Origin: Helicobacter pylori
GTDB taxonomy: Bacteria > Campylobacterota > Campylobacteria > Campylobacterales > Helicobacteraceae
Assembly (NCBI RefSeq): GCF_009689985.1
Contig: NZ_QBAW01000001.1
Coordinates: 338,888 to 402,887 of the forward strand
Direction of reading: 5' to 3'
Length of the DNA stretch: 64,000 nucleotides
Positions 9,421 through 19,470 of this stretch are shown here, piece after piece. A model generated the notes under the pieces. The model saw only the letters and a list, made by a program, of their open reading frames with translations, was not told the origin of the DNA and did not search any database. Numbering within the stretch: position 1 is the stretch's first letter; each line of letters begins with the position of its first letter. Position numbers and translations under genes: made by a program.

Positions 9421-9535
9421 AACTTGAAATCCTTCTTCACTCACTTTGCTAGGGTAATTTAAGCGCAAAGTCCCTTAATCTTACATAGTAAGTTTATAAA
9501 TTACGAGATTGACTAAAAAAGAATATAGAAGTTAT

Positions 9536-9679
9536 TTAATATGGAATAACATATAGTAATAAAAACATTATGGGGTAAAACAATACCATCAGTATCCAAG
9601 GGCACAAAATGATTACAGCAACAATAATAAATATAACATTCACCATTGTCTTATAAAATTTTGAATCTTCTTTAAACAT
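9536..9679 (-). CDS. putative small membrane protein, 47 residues
   Basis: This short ORF starts MFKEDSKFYKTMVNVIF and ends LLLYVIPY. It has a short charged head and two nearly continuous hydrophobic stretches, suggesting a membrane peptide or a two-span hairpin. GGAAAG lies 8 bp before the ATG. It begins inside the preceding broken small ORF, in another frame. No homologous function is recognised, and its reality rests only on ORF integrity and composition. Confidence 0.4.
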   Translation of the reverse strand: MFKEDSKFYKTMVNVIFIIVAVIILCPWILMVLFYPIMFLLLYVIPY

Positions 9680-9794
9680 CCTTTTTCTTTCCAACAAAGA
9701 ATATAACTAGCACCAATAAATACAATAAATATTATTACAATATCTGCAGCGAACACTTTTACCCACTTTTAACGGAATGAATAACTTTAAGCAT
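9640..9794 (-). pseudogene. broken small membrane protein ORF (one-base frameshift)
   Basis: An ATG at 9794 has a strong AAGGGG Shine-Dalgarno and reads MLKVIHSVKSG before a stop. Adding one A to the AAAA at codons 9-10 would give a continuous 51-residue product. That product would have the charged head MLKVIHSVKKWVKVF, one membrane segment (IVIIFIVFIGASYIL) and the basic tail CWKEKGCLKKIQNFIRQW. This looks like a small membrane protein inactivated in a homopolymer. An internal GTG (VFAAD...) could alternatively start the second part. The function is unknown. Confidence 0.45.
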
Positions 9795-9855
9795 TTCTTA
9801 CCCCTTAATGTGAGTTTTCTGTATATCATGATAGCTGATTTTGTTTTAAATTTGC

Positions 9856-9861
9856 TATAAT
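9856..9861 (+). promoter_or_regulatory. -10 box (TATAAT) of the PPIase-fba-efp genes
   Basis: A perfect TATAAT in the context TTTGCTATAATGCG lies 44 bp before the start of the secreted isomerase gene. This places the transcription start near 9868 and leaves a leader of about 37 nt with a GGAG Shine-Dalgarno. No clear -35 is needed for H. pylori sigma-80 promoters. Confidence 0.75.
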
Positions 9862-9904
9862 GCGAATTTAATGATGAAAATTAGTTTAGAGTGGAGAACA
9901 CACA

Positions 9905-10792
9905 ATGAAAAAAAATATCTTGAATTTAGCGTTAGTGGGCGCGTTGAGCGCGTCGTTTTTGATGGCCAAGCCGGCTCATAACGCAAATAACGCTAAAAAA
10001 ACGGCTGAAGCACAAGGAAGCGTGTTAGCGACAGTAGATGGTAAGCCCATCACTAAAAGCGATTTTGACATGATCAAACAACGCAACCCTAATTTTGATT
10101 TTGACAAGCTTAAAGAGAAAGAAAAAGAAGCCTTGATTGATCAAGCCATTCGCACCGCACTTGTAGAAAATGAAGCTAAAACCGAGAGATTGGATAACAC
10201 TCCAGAATTTAAAGCGATGATGGAAGCGGTTAAAAAACAGGCTTTGGTGGAATTTTGGGCGAAAAAACAGGCTGAAGAAGTGAAAAAAGTCCAAATCCCA
10301 GAAAAAGAAATGCAAGATTTTTACAACGCTAATAAAGATCAGCTTTTTGTCAAGCAAGAAGCCCATGCTAGGCATATTTTGGTGAAAACCGAAGATGAGG
10401 CTAAGCGGATTATTTCTGAGATTGACAAACAGCCAAAGGCTAAAAAAGAAGCCAAATTCATTGAGTTAGCCAATCGTGATACGATTGATCCTAACAGCAA
10501 GAACGCACAAAATGGCGGTGATTTAGGGAAATTCCAAAAAAACCAAATGGCTCCGGATTTTTCTAAAGCCGCTTTCGCTTTAACCCCTGGGGATTACACT
10601 AAAACCCCTGTTAAAACGGAGTTTGGTTATCATATTATCTATTTGATTTCTAAAGATAGCCCTGTAACTTACACTTATGATCAGGCTAAACCCACCATTA
10701 AGGGGATGTTACAAGAAAAGCTTTTCCAAGAACGCATGAATCAAAAAATTGAGGAACTAAGAAAGCACGCTAAAATTGTTATCAACAAGTGA
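9905..10792 (+). CDS. secreted parvulin-type peptidyl-prolyl cis-trans isomerase
   Basis: This periplasmic or secreted parvulin foldase corresponds to the H. pylori antigen HP0175, reported to be released and to engage TLR4. A Sec signal peptide (MKKNILNLALVGALSASFLMA, about residues 1-21) is followed by a SurA-like helical N-domain with DGKPITKSDF near residue 46. A rotamase domain follows at about 150-260, with EAHARHILVKTEDEA, QNGGDLGKF and FGYHIIYL. The C-terminal helix is lysine-rich. The length of 295 residues is normal. It heads a rightward group with fba and efp under a clear promoter. Confidence 0.92.
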   Translation: MKKNILNLALVGALSASFLMAKPAHNANNAKKTAEAQGSVLATVDGKPITKSDFDMIKQRNPNFDFDKLKEKEKEALIDQAIRTALVENEAKTERLDNTPEFKAMMEAVKKQALVEFWAKKQAEEVKKVQIPEKEMQDFYNANKDQLFVKQEAHARHILVKTEDEAKRIISEIDKQPKAKKEAKFIELANRDTIDPNSKNAQNGGDLGKFQKNQMAPDFSKAAFALTPGDYTKTPVKTEFGYHIIYLISKDSPVTYTYDQAKPTIKGMLQEKLFQERMNQKIEELRKHAKIVINK

Positions 10793-10808
10793 TTGATGAG
10801 GTGTTATC

Positions 10809-11732
10809 ATGTTAGTTAAAGGCAATGAAATCTTGTTAAAAGCCCATAAAGAAGGTTATGGGGTAGGGGCGTTTAATTTCGTGAATTTTGAAATGCTAAA
10901 CGCTATTTTTGAAGCAGGAAATGAGGAAAATTCCCCGCTTTTCATTCAAGCGAGTGAAGGAGCGATCAAATACATGGGGATTGATATGGCGGTGGGCATG
11001 GTGAAAGTCATGTGCGAACGCTACCCACACATTCCTGTAGCCTTACACTTAGATCATGGCACGACTTTTGAAAGCTGCGAAAAAGCCGTGAAAGCGGGTT
11101 TCACTTCTGTGATGATTGATGCGTCTCATCATGCTTTTGAAGAAAATTTGGAATTGACTTCTAAAGTGGTCAAAATGGCGCACAACGCTGGGGTGAGCGT
11201 GGAAGCGGAGTTGGGGCGTTTAATGGGGATTGAAGACAACATTTCAGTAGATGAAAAAGACGCGGTGTTAGTGAATCCTAAAGAAGCGGAGCAGTTTGTC
11301 AAAGAATCTCAAGTGGATTACTTAGCCCCAGCCATTGGGACAAGCCATGGAGCGTTTAAGTTTAAGGGCGAGCCAAAATTGGATTTTGAACGCTTGCAAG
11401 AAGTCAAAAGGCTCACTAATATCCCTTTAGTCTTGCATGGAGCGAGTGCGATACCAGATGATGTGAGGAAATCTTATTTGGATGCTGGAGGCGATTTGAA
11501 AGGATCTAAGGGCGTGCCTTTTGAATTTTTACAAGAATCTGTGAAAGGGGGGATCAATAAGGTCAATACCGACACGGATTTGAGGATCGCTTTCATCGCA
11601 GAGGTGCGCAAGGTGGCTAATGAAGATAAGAGCCAATTTGATTTGAGAAAGTTTTTTTCTCCGGCCCAATTAGCGCTTAAAAATGTGGTCAAAGAGCGCA
11701 TGAAGCTTTTGGGCAGCGCTAATAAAATTTAA
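10809..11732 (+). CDS. fba: class II fructose-bisphosphate aldolase
   Basis: This zinc-dependent aldolase reversibly condenses DHAP and glyceraldehyde-3-phosphate to fructose-1,6-bisphosphate; in H. pylori it mainly serves gluconeogenesis. The Zn-binding motif HLDHG lies near residues 79-83, AEVEAELGRLMG-type metal and loop residues follow near 133-140, and LVLHGASAIPDD near 207 carries another Zn ligand. The 307-residue length is typical of the class IIA family. It follows the isomerase gene by 16 bp and precedes efp by 21 bp. Confidence 0.96.
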   Translation: MLVKGNEILLKAHKEGYGVGAFNFVNFEMLNAIFEAGNEENSPLFIQASEGAIKYMGIDMAVGMVKVMCERYPHIPVALHLDHGTTFESCEKAVKAGFTSVMIDASHHAFEENLELTSKVVKMAHNAGVSVEAELGRLMGIEDNISVDEKDAVLVNPKEAEQFVKESQVDYLAPAIGTSHGAFKFKGEPKLDFERLQEVKRLTNIPLVLHGASAIPDDVRKSYLDAGGDLKGSKGVPFEFLQESVKGGINKVNTDTDLRIAFIAEVRKVANEDKSQFDLRKFFSPAQLALKNVVKERMKLLGSANKI

Positions 11733-11753
11733 CCAACAAGGAAAGAGTGTAAC

Positions 11754-12317
11754 ATGGCAATTGGGATGAGTGAGCTCAAAAAGGGCTTGAAAATTGAATT
11801 GGGGGGTGTGCCTTATAGGATCGTAGAATACCAGCATGTCAAGCCCGGCAAGGGTGCGGCTTTTGTGCGCGCGAAAATCAAGTCGTTTTTAGATGGCAAG
11901 GTGATTGAAAAGACTTTCCATGCGGGGGATAAGTGCGAAGAGCCTAATCTGGTTGAAAAAACGATGCAATACCTTTATCATGATGGCGATACATACCAAT
12001 TCATGGACATAGAGAGCTATGAGCAAATCGCTTTGAACGACTCTCAAGTGGGCGAGGCTTCTAAATGGATGCTGGACGGCATGCAAGTGCAGGTTTTATT
12101 GCATAATGACAAGGCGATTTCAGTGGATGTGCCGCAAGTTGTGGCTCTAAAGATTGTAGAAACGGCTCCTAATTTTAAGGGCGATACTTCTAGTGCGAGC
12201 AAAAAACCAGCGACTTTAGAAACCGGTGCGGTCGTGCAAGTGCCTTTCCATGTTTTAGAGGGTGAGGTGATTAAAGTCAATACGGAAACAGAAGAGTATC
12301 TTGAAAAGGTGAAGTGA
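11754..12317 (+). CDS. efp: translation elongation factor P
   Basis: EF-P binds between the ribosomal P and E sites and rescues stalling at consecutive prolines. The 187-residue chain has the standard KOW-like domain I with the tip loop [13 protein letters not shown], in which the loop lysine occupies the site modified in other bacteria, followed by two OB-fold domains ending [13 protein letters not shown]. An AAGGAAAG Shine-Dalgarno precedes the ATG. It is the last gene of the run; a hairpin terminator begins 50 bp downstream. Confidence 0.96.
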   Translation: MAIGMSELKKGLKIELGGVPYRIVEYQHVKPGKGAAFVRAKIKSFLDGKVIEKTFHAGDKCEEPNLVEKTMQYLYHDGDTYQFMDIESYEQIALNDSQVGEASKWMLDGMQVQVLLHNDKAISVDVPQVVALKIVETAPNFKGDTSSASKKPATLETGAVVQVPFHVLEGEVIKVNTETEEYLEKVK

Positions 12318-12366
12318 GATTATTTTTTTTATTGGGTTAGCGTTTTTAGACACAGCCTTTTTGTCA

Positions 12367-12390
12367 TAAGGGGTATTATCAGCCCCCTTA
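12367..12390 (+). terminator. stem-loop terminator downstream of efp
   Basis: TAAGGGG pairs perfectly with CCCCTTA across a 10-nt loop, and TTTGGGCTTTGTTT follows. The site lies 50 bp after the efp stop and is a plausible intrinsic terminator. Confidence 0.65.
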
Positions 12391-12820
12391 TTTGGGCTTT
12401 GTTTAAAATGCGTGTGGAATCTGTGGTTAGAAATTATTTAAAATGGATTGACTTTTTTTATTGAGTGCCAATAAAAATATTCAAAGGCATTTTTTAAGAT
12501 TAAATAAGAGATTGATATAAGAGATTGATTTAATCAAGCGGATAATCTCTTAAAAAAGCATTTTTTGGGGTTAGGGATTAAACGCAAAATATTCCCTTAA
12601 AAAAATGGGTTTTGTTATAAAGTTTAAAACGATAGCAACAAAGTAATCCTGTTTTTATTAAAAATTAAAGTTAATTGAGATTCAAATAAGGCTCTAGGCA
12701 ACATTTGATGAGAGCGATGCCCCTATCCCCTTAAGAGTTTAAAATAAAGAAAATGAGTTTAAAATCAAATCTAAAACCATAAAACAAAATTAAAAACCCC
12801 ATTTTTTAATCAAAACAAAC
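12391..12820. other. 430-bp noncoding gap between convergent efp and pseI
   Basis: No credible ORF is seen. The stretch is AT-rich. It contains a directly repeated TAAGAGATT (12505-12513 and 12518-12526) and its complement AATCTCTTA at 12544-12552, followed by AAAAAAGCATTTTTT. This can fold as a hairpin and may terminate transcription or belong to a small RNA. The pseI terminator must also lie here. Confidence 0.5.
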
Positions 12821-13843
12821 CTACAGTGAGCGTTCTATATCATCAGCACTTAAAGGGGTGTTGGCTTTTAAAAATTTTGACGCCTTTTGGCCTAAAATTT
12901 CTTTATAAAATTTAGGGTGTAAGCCAAGGTTGGGGCGTAAGGCTTTGATATTATCGCTAGTCAATGCTTCGCCTTTTTGAATATCCTTAATGACAAATAA
13001 AGAGCGAGCGAAGAATCTTCGCTTTTCTAAAGTCTTTGGATTGATTCTTGGCTCTTCTTCGCCTAAGGCTAAAACGCTTTGCTTGATGGCTTCAACCATG
13101 CTTTTAAATTCGTTAAAATCCATGCTAAAAGCGCTGTCTGGGGTTTGTAAGGATTTGTTTAAAATGAAATGCTTTTCTATCATGCTCGCTCCTAAAGTGG
13201 TGGCTAAAATGGGGCAAAGAGAGCCAATCGTGTGATCGCTCAAGCCAAATTTAACGCCAAAGGTTTCGCCTAATTTAACCATGCTCAATAAGTTAGCGTC
13301 TTCTATTTTACTGGGATAAGCGCTCACGCATTTTAAAAGGGTGATGTCAAAATTATTCACGCCTTTGCACAAAGAAATAGCGTCTTGCAATTCAGTGCTT
13401 GTAGCGATACCGCTAGAAAGGATAATGGGTTTTTGTGTGCGAGCGGCTTTTTCAATCAAGTCTAAATCAACGATTTCAAAACTAGCGATTTTATACATGG
13501 GGCAATTCAAGCTCTCTAAAAGCTCTAAAGCTTGTGAACTAAAAGGCGAGCTAAAAATGCCTAAATCAAGCTTTCTAGCCAACTCAAACAATTCCGCATG
13601 CCATTCTAGGGGGGTAGAAGCCTTTTGATACAATTCATACAGATTTTCTTTATCCCATAAAGTGCCTTGAATGATGAAAGGATTTTCTTTAGAATCTAAA
13701 GTCATGCAGCTTGGCGTGTAGGTTTGGAGCTTGACAAAATCCGCGCCGCTTTCCTTAATGGCATGAAGGCTTTCTTTGGCGAGATTTAAATCTTGGTTAT
13801 GATTAGCGCTCAATTCAGCGACAATTTTAGGGCGTTGCAACAT
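12821..13843 (-). CDS. pseI: pseudaminic acid synthase PseI (NeuB family)
   Basis: PseI condenses 2,4-diacetamido-2,4,6-trideoxy-L-altrose with phosphoenolpyruvate to pseudaminic acid, the sugar that decorates H. pylori flagellins and is required for motility. The 340-residue product has the NeuB TIM barrel starting KIVAELSANHNQDLNLA, with FVKLQTY, KIASFEI, ILSSGIA and GLSDHTIG strands and the EKHF motif near residue 223. A C-terminal SAF (antifreeze-like) domain at about 280-340 has RSLFVIKDIQKGEALT. It follows the LolD-like gene by 3 bp, placing it in an envelope-modification operon with lnt. Confidence 0.93.
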   Translation of the reverse strand: MLQRPKIVAELSANHNQDLNLAKESLHAIKESGADFVKLQTYTPSCMTLDSKENPFIIQGTLWDKENLYELYQKASTPLEWHAELFELARKLDLGIFSSPFSSQALELLESLNCPMYKIASFEIVDLDLIEKAARTQKPIILSSGIATSTELQDAISLCKGVNNFDITLLKCVSAYPSKIEDANLLSMVKLGETFGVKFGLSDHTIGSLCPILATTLGASMIEKHFILNKSLQTPDSAFSMDFNEFKSMVEAIKQSVLALGEEEPRINPKTLEKRRFFARSLFVIKDIQKGEALTSDNIKALRPNLGLHPKFYKEILGQKASKFLKANTPLSADDIERSL

Positions 13844-13846
13844 TTC

Positions 13847-14488
13847 TTATTTTTCCTTAATCAAAACTTCTTTTTCTAGGCGATAGACTTGAGAGCAAGT
13901 GAAGGCTAAATGCTCATCATGCGTGGCTAAAACTAACGCCCCTTCGTTTTCTGTAATGTAATTTTGCAGCATGCTGATGACTTGATTAGCGCTAATGGTG
14001 TCTAAATTCCCGGTGGGTTCATCAGCGATAATGATTTGGGGTTTTTTAGAAAGCACTCTGGCGATGCTTAAGCGTTGTTGCTGGCCGCCGCTCAATTCAC
14101 CCACGCCTTGTTTTAGGGTGTGGGCTATGCCTAATTGTTCTAAAAGGGAATGATTTATTTCTTGCTTGGCTAGGATTGAAGCGACTTGCAAGTTTTCTAA
14201 AGCGCTAAAACCCTTAAAAAGGTAATGCGATTGAAAAACGATGCCCACTTTTAAGCGCCGTAATTCCAAAAGCTTTTTGGAATTTAAAGCATAAATATCT
14301 TGGTGTTCTAACAAACTAACTGTTCCGCTATCCGGTTTTAGCATGGTGGCTAGATGGCTTAAAAGCGTGCTTTTACCGCTCCCGCTCACGCCTAAAATCG
14401 CTAGGCTTTCTTTGGGTTTAATGCGCAAATTCACGCCATTATAAAGAGGCTTTTCAAAAGCATGAGAAATATTAACGGCTTTAATCAT
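13847..14488 (-). CDS. ABC transporter ATP-binding protein (LolD/FtsE-like)
   Basis: This 213-residue ATPase subunit probably energises a membrane partner encoded elsewhere. Walker A is GVSGSGKST (33-41), the signature is LSGGQQQR near 134, Walker B with D-loop is [12 protein letters not shown] and the H-loop is LATHDEH. Its closest family is LolD/MacB-type. The 4-bp overlap with lnt, which makes the third acyl chain on lipoproteins, supports a lipoprotein-release role, but no LolC/E permease is adjacent, so this remains inference. Confidence 0.88.
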   Translation of the reverse strand: MIKAVNISHAFEKPLYNGVNLRIKPKESLAILGVSGSGKSTLLSHLATMLKPDSGTVSLLEHQDIYALNSKKLLELRRLKVGIVFQSHYLFKGFSALENLQVASILAKQEINHSLLEQLGIAHTLKQGVGELSGGQQQRLSIARVLSKKPQIIIADEPTGNLDTISANQVISMLQNYITENEGALVLATHDEHLAFTCSQVYRLEKEVLIKEK

Positions 14489-15762
14489 GATCGTTTCCTA
14501 AAAAGAATATCGCCTAATAAACTAGGGCTTAAGATGTAAGAAGTTGAAAAATTCGCGCTGTGCAAGATGGTTTTATCATAACGCCTTGCATAGTATTTTA
14601 AGAGCGTTCTTTGTAAGGTGGGTTCAATGCTTGGGCTAAACCATGCGTTATTGCTCATCACGATAAAAATTTTTGAAGGGCTGTTTGAATAAGCGGCTTT
14701 GGAAGTGCCTTCATAGCAAATCAGGGGGCGAAAAGTAAAATCGTCTAATGTAAAATCGCTGAAATGAGGAGCGTTGCGGTATAAATAAGCGCTCTCGCCA
14801 AAAAAGAGTTTTTCAAGGGGTTTTTGAAGAAACTTGGGTAAAGGCATTATCTCGCCAAAGGGGGCTAAGATCACTTTATCAGCGATCTGAACGCCCTCTT
14901 TAGAAAATAAAAACGAGCTGTTATAAAGGCTATAGCCTTGGGTGCGCAATGTCCCTATTAAAATAGCAATATCATCGCTCAAATATTCTAGCTTCGCTTT
15001 AAAGGGGGAGTTCTCTAAAGCGATGGGGTAGGCGGTTTCTGGAAAAACAATCAAGGTTTTTTGCTTATTTTGAGCGAGCTTGATTTCTTTAAGAATGTTG
15101 TTTTCAATATTGTTAAGGTAGTTTGAGTCAAATTTCAAATCCTGGGGCGTTTTTGTAGAGACTAATTCAATATTTCCAACCTTTTTTAAATCGCTTGTTT
15201 TGAAACCATTAAAATCCAACGCGCCCAGTAACAATAAAACCGCTATGATCCTGTATTTTTTAAATTGTTTAGCGCTCAAAAAAATGCAAGCCAAAAAAAC
15301 AAGCCCTAGCGATAATTTATCCACCCTAAACACGCTATAAGAAAAAAAGCTATCCGGGACTAACCAATCAAATCCAAAGGGGTGGATAAAACTAGAGCCT
15401 AAAAAACACAAAAGCCTGAAGTAGGGGTTTTCAAAATAGAGCAACAAATAAAATAAAACCCCATAAACTAACGCTATTAAAACAATGATTAAGGGCAATA
15501 AATAAGTGAAATCCGAGTAGCGAAAGCTTAAAGCGCACCAATAAAACAATAACGCTCCCACAAAAAACCCCAAAGCAAAAGCACTGTTTTTTGGGGTTTT
15601 TAAAAACGCTAGCATGCTTAAAGGGGCTAATAGGCTTGTGAGTATGATAGGAATATAGGGGTTTTCAACCGTATAAGCGTCTAAAACAGCGTTCGCATAC
15701 ACGCTTGAAACAAACGCGCACGCCAATAAAAAAGCGTTTTGATTGAATAAAATAAGACGCAT
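14485..15762 (-). CDS. lnt: apolipoprotein N-acyltransferase
   Basis: Lnt adds the N-terminal acyl chain to diacylated lipoproteins in the inner membrane. About six membrane segments fill residues 10-185. The nitrilase-like domain carries the catalytic triad E242 (FPETAYP), K296 ([10 protein letters not shown]) and C349 (LICYEGTS). The 425-residue chain is shorter than enterobacterial Lnt, as is usual in this group, and ends after the catalytic domain. It is the first gene of the operon with the LolD-like ATPase (4-bp overlap) and pseI. Confidence 0.92.
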   Translation of the reverse strand: MRLILFNQNAFLLACAFVSSVYANAVLDAYTVENPYIPIILTSLLAPLSMLAFLKTPKNSAFALGFFVGALLFYWCALSFRYSDFTYLLPLIIVLIALVYGVLFYLLLYFENPYFRLLCFLGSSFIHPFGFDWLVPDSFFSYSVFRVDKLSLGLVFLACIFLSAKQFKKYRIIAVLLLLGALDFNGFKTSDLKKVGNIELVSTKTPQDLKFDSNYLNNIENNILKEIKLAQNKQKTLIVFPETAYPIALENSPFKAKLEYLSDDIAILIGTLRTQGYSLYNSSFLFSKEGVQIADKVILAPFGEIMPLPKFLQKPLEKLFFGESAYLYRNAPHFSDFTLDDFTFRPLICYEGTSKAAYSNSPSKIFIVMSNNAWFSPSIEPTLQRTLLKYYARRYDKTILHSANFSTSYILSPSLLGDILFRKRS

Positions 15763-15797
15763 GGCTAAATTTTGAAACCTTGAGATTGTTTTAGTGT

Positions 15798-15803
15798 ATT
15801 ATA
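15798..15803 (-). promoter_or_regulatory. -10 box (TATAAT) of the lnt operon
   Basis: On the minus strand the context GCTATAATACAC lies 36 bp before the lnt ATG, giving a short leader of about 30 nt. It is the only strong -10 in the divergent lnt/cvpA gap. Confidence 0.65.
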
Positions 15804-15993
15804 GCTATATTTTAATTTAAGAATTTTAGATTGATTTTTTTAAGGGTAGTTTTTTTTAAGTTGTGTTATTATTTTCGAATTTCAAGTCTAAAGAGTGTGA
15901 ATTGGCATGATTTAAGAGTAATGGGTGTTTTTGAACGCTTACTATCTTTATGCTTTATGCGAGATATATGAGAGAAAGGTTTGGGTTTAGGGT

Positions 15994-16695
15994 TTGAACT
16001 ATATTGATTTGGCGTTACTTGTGGTGGTGGTAGCCTTTGGGATTAGGGGGTTTTATCATGGCTTCGTGAGTGAAGTGGCGGGGACTTTAGGGATTGTGCT
16101 TGGCGTGTATTTAGCGTCTCGCTATTCTGTGGCTGTTGGGAATTTATTTTCAGAGCATTTGTATGATTTAAGAAATGAAACCATGACGAATCTCATCGGT
16201 TTTTTATTGGTGTTAGCGTCTATTTGGGTGTTTTTTTTAGCTTTTGGAGTGTTGCTAGGCAAGGTGTTAGTCTTTAGCGGGTTAGGCATTATAGACAAAG
16301 CGTTAGGGTTTATTTTTTCATGCTTAAAGACTTTTTTAGTGCTTTCTTTTATCCTTTATGTGCTCTCTAAAATGGAAGTAATGAAAGACGCTAACGCCTA
16401 TTTGCAAGAAAAAAGCGCTTTTTTTTCTACCATGAAAAGCATCGCCAGTAAGATCATGCGCCTTGATGGCGTCAAACATGTGGAGCAAAACCTTAAAGGC
16501 AACCTTGAAGAAATGAGCGATGAAGTCAAAAACAAAGAATCTTTTAATAAAAATAAAGAGTCTTTTAATAAAACGATGGATAAGGGCGTGGAATCTCTAA
16601 AAGAAAAGGCTAAAGATTTGCCTAAAAACATGTTAGATCCAAAAGCTAACCAAACCCCACCAAACCCCACCCCATCTAATAAAGAACCCCTATAA
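15994..16695 (+). CDS. cvpA: CvpA family membrane protein
   Basis: CvpA-family inner-membrane proteins are linked to colicin V export in E. coli and more generally to envelope homeostasis. Four hydrophobic segments occupy residues 1-130 (YIDLALLVVVVAFGIRGFYH and GIIDKALGFIFSCLKTFLVL among them). The remaining 100 residues are charged, helical and cytoplasmic, with a local duplication NKESFNKNKESFNK near 180-193 and a Pro/Asn-rich end. The start is TTG at 15994 with GGGTTTAGGG upstream, since no in-frame ATG precedes the conserved N-terminus. It is followed at 9 bp by lysS. Confidence 0.85.
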   Translation: MNYIDLALLVVVVAFGIRGFYHGFVSEVAGTLGIVLGVYLASRYSVAVGNLFSEHLYDLRNETMTNLIGFLLVLASIWVFFLAFGVLLGKVLVFSGLGIIDKALGFIFSCLKTFLVLSFILYVLSKMEVMKDANAYLQEKSAFFSTMKSIASKIMRLDGVKHVEQNLKGNLEEMSDEVKNKESFNKNKESFNKTMDKGVESLKEKAKDLPKNMLDPKANQTPPNPTPSNKEPL

Positions 16696-16704
16696 AGGCA
16701 TCAC

Positions 16705-18210
16705 ATGTTTTCTAACCAATACATCCAACAACGCATCCATAAAGCCAATAGCTTGAGAGAAGAAGGGAAAAACCCTTATAAAAATGGCTTGAAACGAAGC
16801 CTCACCAACGCCGCTTTTTTAGAAAAATACGCTTATGTTAAGGGTTTAGAAGAGCCTAAAGACAAAGAAAAATGCGAAAGTATTGTAGGGAGGGTCAAGC
16901 TTTTGCGTTTAATGGGTAAGGCATGTTTTATTAAAGTTGAAGATGAAAGCACGATTTTGCAAGCTTATGTTTCGCAAAATGAATTGAATGATGAGTTTAA
17001 AAGCTTGAAAAAGCATTTAGAAGTGGGCGATATTGTGTTGGTGAAAGGCTTCCCTTTTGCTACCAAAACCGGTGAATTAAGCATTCATGCCCTAGAATTT
17101 CATATTTTAAGCAAAACTATTGTGCCTTTACCTGAAAAGTTTCATGGATTAAGCGATATAGAATTGCGTTACCGCCAGCGCTACTTGGATTTGATCGTCA
17201 ATCCTAGCGTTAAAGATGTGTTTAAAAAGCGCAGTTTGATTGTCTCTAGCGTGCGGAAATTCTTTGAAATGGAAGGGTTTTTGGAAGTGGAAACCCCTAT
17301 GATGCACCCCATTCCTGGCGGGGCGAACGCAAGGCCTTTTATCACTTATCATAACGCTTTAGAAGTTGAAAGGTATTTGAGAATCGCTCCAGAATTATAC
17401 CTTAAACGCTTGATTGTGGGGGGTTTTGAAGCGGTGTTTGAAATCAATCGTAATTTCAGGAATGAGGGCATGGATCACAGCCATAACCCCGAATTTACGA
17501 TGATTGAATTTTATTGGGCGTATCACACTTATGAAGATTTGATTGAACTCAGTAAGAGGCTATTTGACTACTTGCTAAAGACTTTAAATTTAGATTCAAA
17601 AATCATCTATAACGATATGGAAGTGGATTTCAACCAAACGAGCGTGATTTCCTATTTGGACGCTTTAGAAACAATAGGGGGCATCAGTAAGGATATTTTA
17701 GAAAAAGAAGACAGGCTTTTGGCTTATTTGTTAGAGCGAGGCGTTAAAGTAGAGCCCAATCTCACTTATGGCAAGTTACTCGCTGAAGCGTTTGATCATT
17801 TTGTAGAGCACCAACTCATTAACCCCACTTTTGTAACCCAATACCCTATTGAGATTAGCCCTTTAGCCAGACGCAACGATAGTAACCCTAATATTGCTGA
17901 CAGGTTTGAATTGTTTATTGCAGGTAAAGAAATCGCTAATGGCTTTAGCGAGTTGAATGATCCTTTGGATCAATTAGAACGCTTTAAAAATCAAGTGGCT
18001 GAGAAAGAAAAAGGCGATGAAGAAGCCCAATACATGGATGAAGATTATGTGTGGGCCCTAGCCCATGGAATGCCCCCCACTGCAGGGCAAGGCATAGGCA
18101 TTGACAGGTTAGTGATGTTACTCACTGGGGCTAAAAGCATTAAAGATGTGATTTTATTCCCAGCGATGCGTCCTGTTAAAAACGATTTTAATATTGAGAG
18201 TGGAGAATAA
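16705..18210 (+). CDS. lysS: lysyl-tRNA synthetase (class II)
   Basis: The enzyme charges tRNA-Lys. The 501-residue protein has an N-terminal OB-fold anticodon-binding domain (about 50-140) and class II motifs: motif 1 with [10 protein letters not shown], motif 2 with [26 protein letters not shown] residues near 250-270, and motif 3 with [11 protein letters not shown] near 469. Length and motifs are normal. The stop shares its last base with the ATG of glyA, so the two genes are translationally coupled. Confidence 0.97.
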   Translation: MFSNQYIQQRIHKANSLREEGKNPYKNGLKRSLTNAAFLEKYAYVKGLEEPKDKEKCESIVGRVKLLRLMGKACFIKVEDESTILQAYVSQNELNDEFKSLKKHLEVGDIVLVKGFPFATKTGELSIHALEFHILSKTIVPLPEKFHGLSDIELRYRQRYLDLIVNPSVKDVFKKRSLIVSSVRKFFEMEGFLEVETPMMHPIPGGANARPFITYHNALEVERYLRIAPELYLKRLIVGGFEAVFEINRNFRNEGMDHSHNPEFTMIEFYWAYHTYEDLIELSKRLFDYLLKTLNLDSKIIYNDMEVDFNQTSVISYLDALETIGGISKDILEKEDRLLAYLLERGVKVEPNLTYGKLLAEAFDHFVEHQLINPTFVTQYPIEISPLARRNDSNPNIADRFELFIAGKEIANGFSELNDPLDQLERFKNQVAEKEKGDEEAQYMDEDYVWALAHGMPPTAGQGIGIDRLVMLLTGAKSIKDVILFPAMRPVKNDFNIESGE

Positions 18211-19460
18211 TGGCGTATTTTTTAGAACAAACGGATAGTGAAATTTTTGAATTGATCTTTGAAGAATATAAGCGGCAAAATGAGCATTTAGAAATGATAG
18301 CGAGCGAGAATTACACTTTTCCTAGTGTTATGGAAGCTATGGGGAGCATTTTAACCAACAAATACGCTGAAGGATATCCTAACAAGCGCTATTATGGAGG
18401 CTGTGAAGTGGTGGATAAAATAGAAAGCCTAGCCATAGAAAGGGCTAAAAAGCTTTTTAATTGCCAGTTCGCTAACGTGCAAGCGCATTCAGGCTCACAA
18501 GCTAATAACGCTGTCTATCACGCTCTTTTAAAGCCTTATGACAAGATTTTAGGCATGGATTTAAGCTGTGGAGGGCATTTAACGCATGGCGCTAAAGTGA
18601 GTTTAACCGGCAAGCATTATCAGAGCTTTTCTTATGGCGTGAATTTGGATGGCTATATTGATTATGAAGAAGCGCTAAAAATCGCTCAGAGCGTTAAGCC
18701 AGAAATCATTGTGTGCGGGTTTTCAGCTTATCCAAGGGAGATTGATTTTAAGAAATTTAGAGAAATCGCTGATGCAGTGGGAGCGTTACTACTAGGCGAT
18801 ATAGCCCATGTGGCAGGGCTTGTGGTCGCTGATGAGCATGCCCATCCTTTCCCGCATTGCCATGTGGTTTCAAGCACCACTCATAAGACTTTAAGAGGGC
18901 CTAGAGGGGGGCTTATTTTAACTAATGATGAAGAGATAGCGGCCAAGATTGACAAAGCGATTTTTCCAGGGACTCAAGGCGGGCCTTTGATGCATGCAAT
19001 TGCTGCTAAAGCGGTGGGGTTTAAAGAGAATCTAAAACCAGAATTTAAAGCTTATGCAAAATTAGTGAAATCTAACATGCAAGTTCTCGCTAAAGCGTTA
19101 AAAGAAAAAAACCATAAGTTGGTGAGCGGTGGCACTTCTAACCATTTGCTTTTAATGGATTTCTTAGATAAGCCTTATAGCGGGAAAGACGCTGATATTG
19201 CATTAGGGAATGCCGGAATCACCGTGAATAAAAACACCATTCCTGGCGAAACGCGCAGCCCTTTTGTAACGAGCGGGATAAGGATTGGCTCAGCGGCATT
19301 GAGCGCAAGGGGCATGGGAGCTAAGGAATTTGAAATCATAGGGAATAAAATATCGGATATTTTGAATGATATTAATAATGTTAGTTTGCAATTGCATGTG
19401 AAAGAAGAATTGAAAGCCATGGCCAGTCAATTCCCTGTGTACCACCAACCCATTTTTTAA
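18210..19460 (+). CDS. glyA: serine hydroxymethyltransferase
   Basis: GlyA interconverts serine and glycine with transfer of a one-carbon unit to tetrahydrofolate in the cytoplasm. The 416-residue chain has the family start ([20 protein letters not shown]), the PLP lysine in [16 protein letters not shown] near residue 228, and GTQGGPLMH. It starts one base inside the lysS stop and precedes a DUF1882 gene by 10 bp. Confidence 0.97.
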   Translation: MAYFLEQTDSEIFELIFEEYKRQNEHLEMIASENYTFPSVMEAMGSILTNKYAEGYPNKRYYGGCEVVDKIESLAIERAKKLFNCQFANVQAHSGSQANNAVYHALLKPYDKILGMDLSCGGHLTHGAKVSLTGKHYQSFSYGVNLDGYIDYEEALKIAQSVKPEIIVCGFSAYPREIDFKKFREIADAVGALLLGDIAHVAGLVVADEHAHPFPHCHVVSSTTHKTLRGPRGGLILTNDEEIAAKIDKAIFPGTQGGPLMHAIAAKAVGFKENLKPEFKAYAKLVKSNMQVLAKALKEKNHKLVSGGTSNHLLLMDFLDKPYSGKDADIALGNAGITVNKNTIPGETRSPFVTSGIRIGSAALSARGMGAKEFEIIGNKISDILNDINNVSLQLHVKEELKAMASQFPVYHQPIF

Positions 19461-19470
19461 GGGAGTCAAG

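Noticed and set aside
12391..12820. tRNA or other structural RNA in the efp-pseI gap
   Set aside because: I found no cloverleaf arms, TTCRANY loop or CCA end; only AT-rich hairpins are present.
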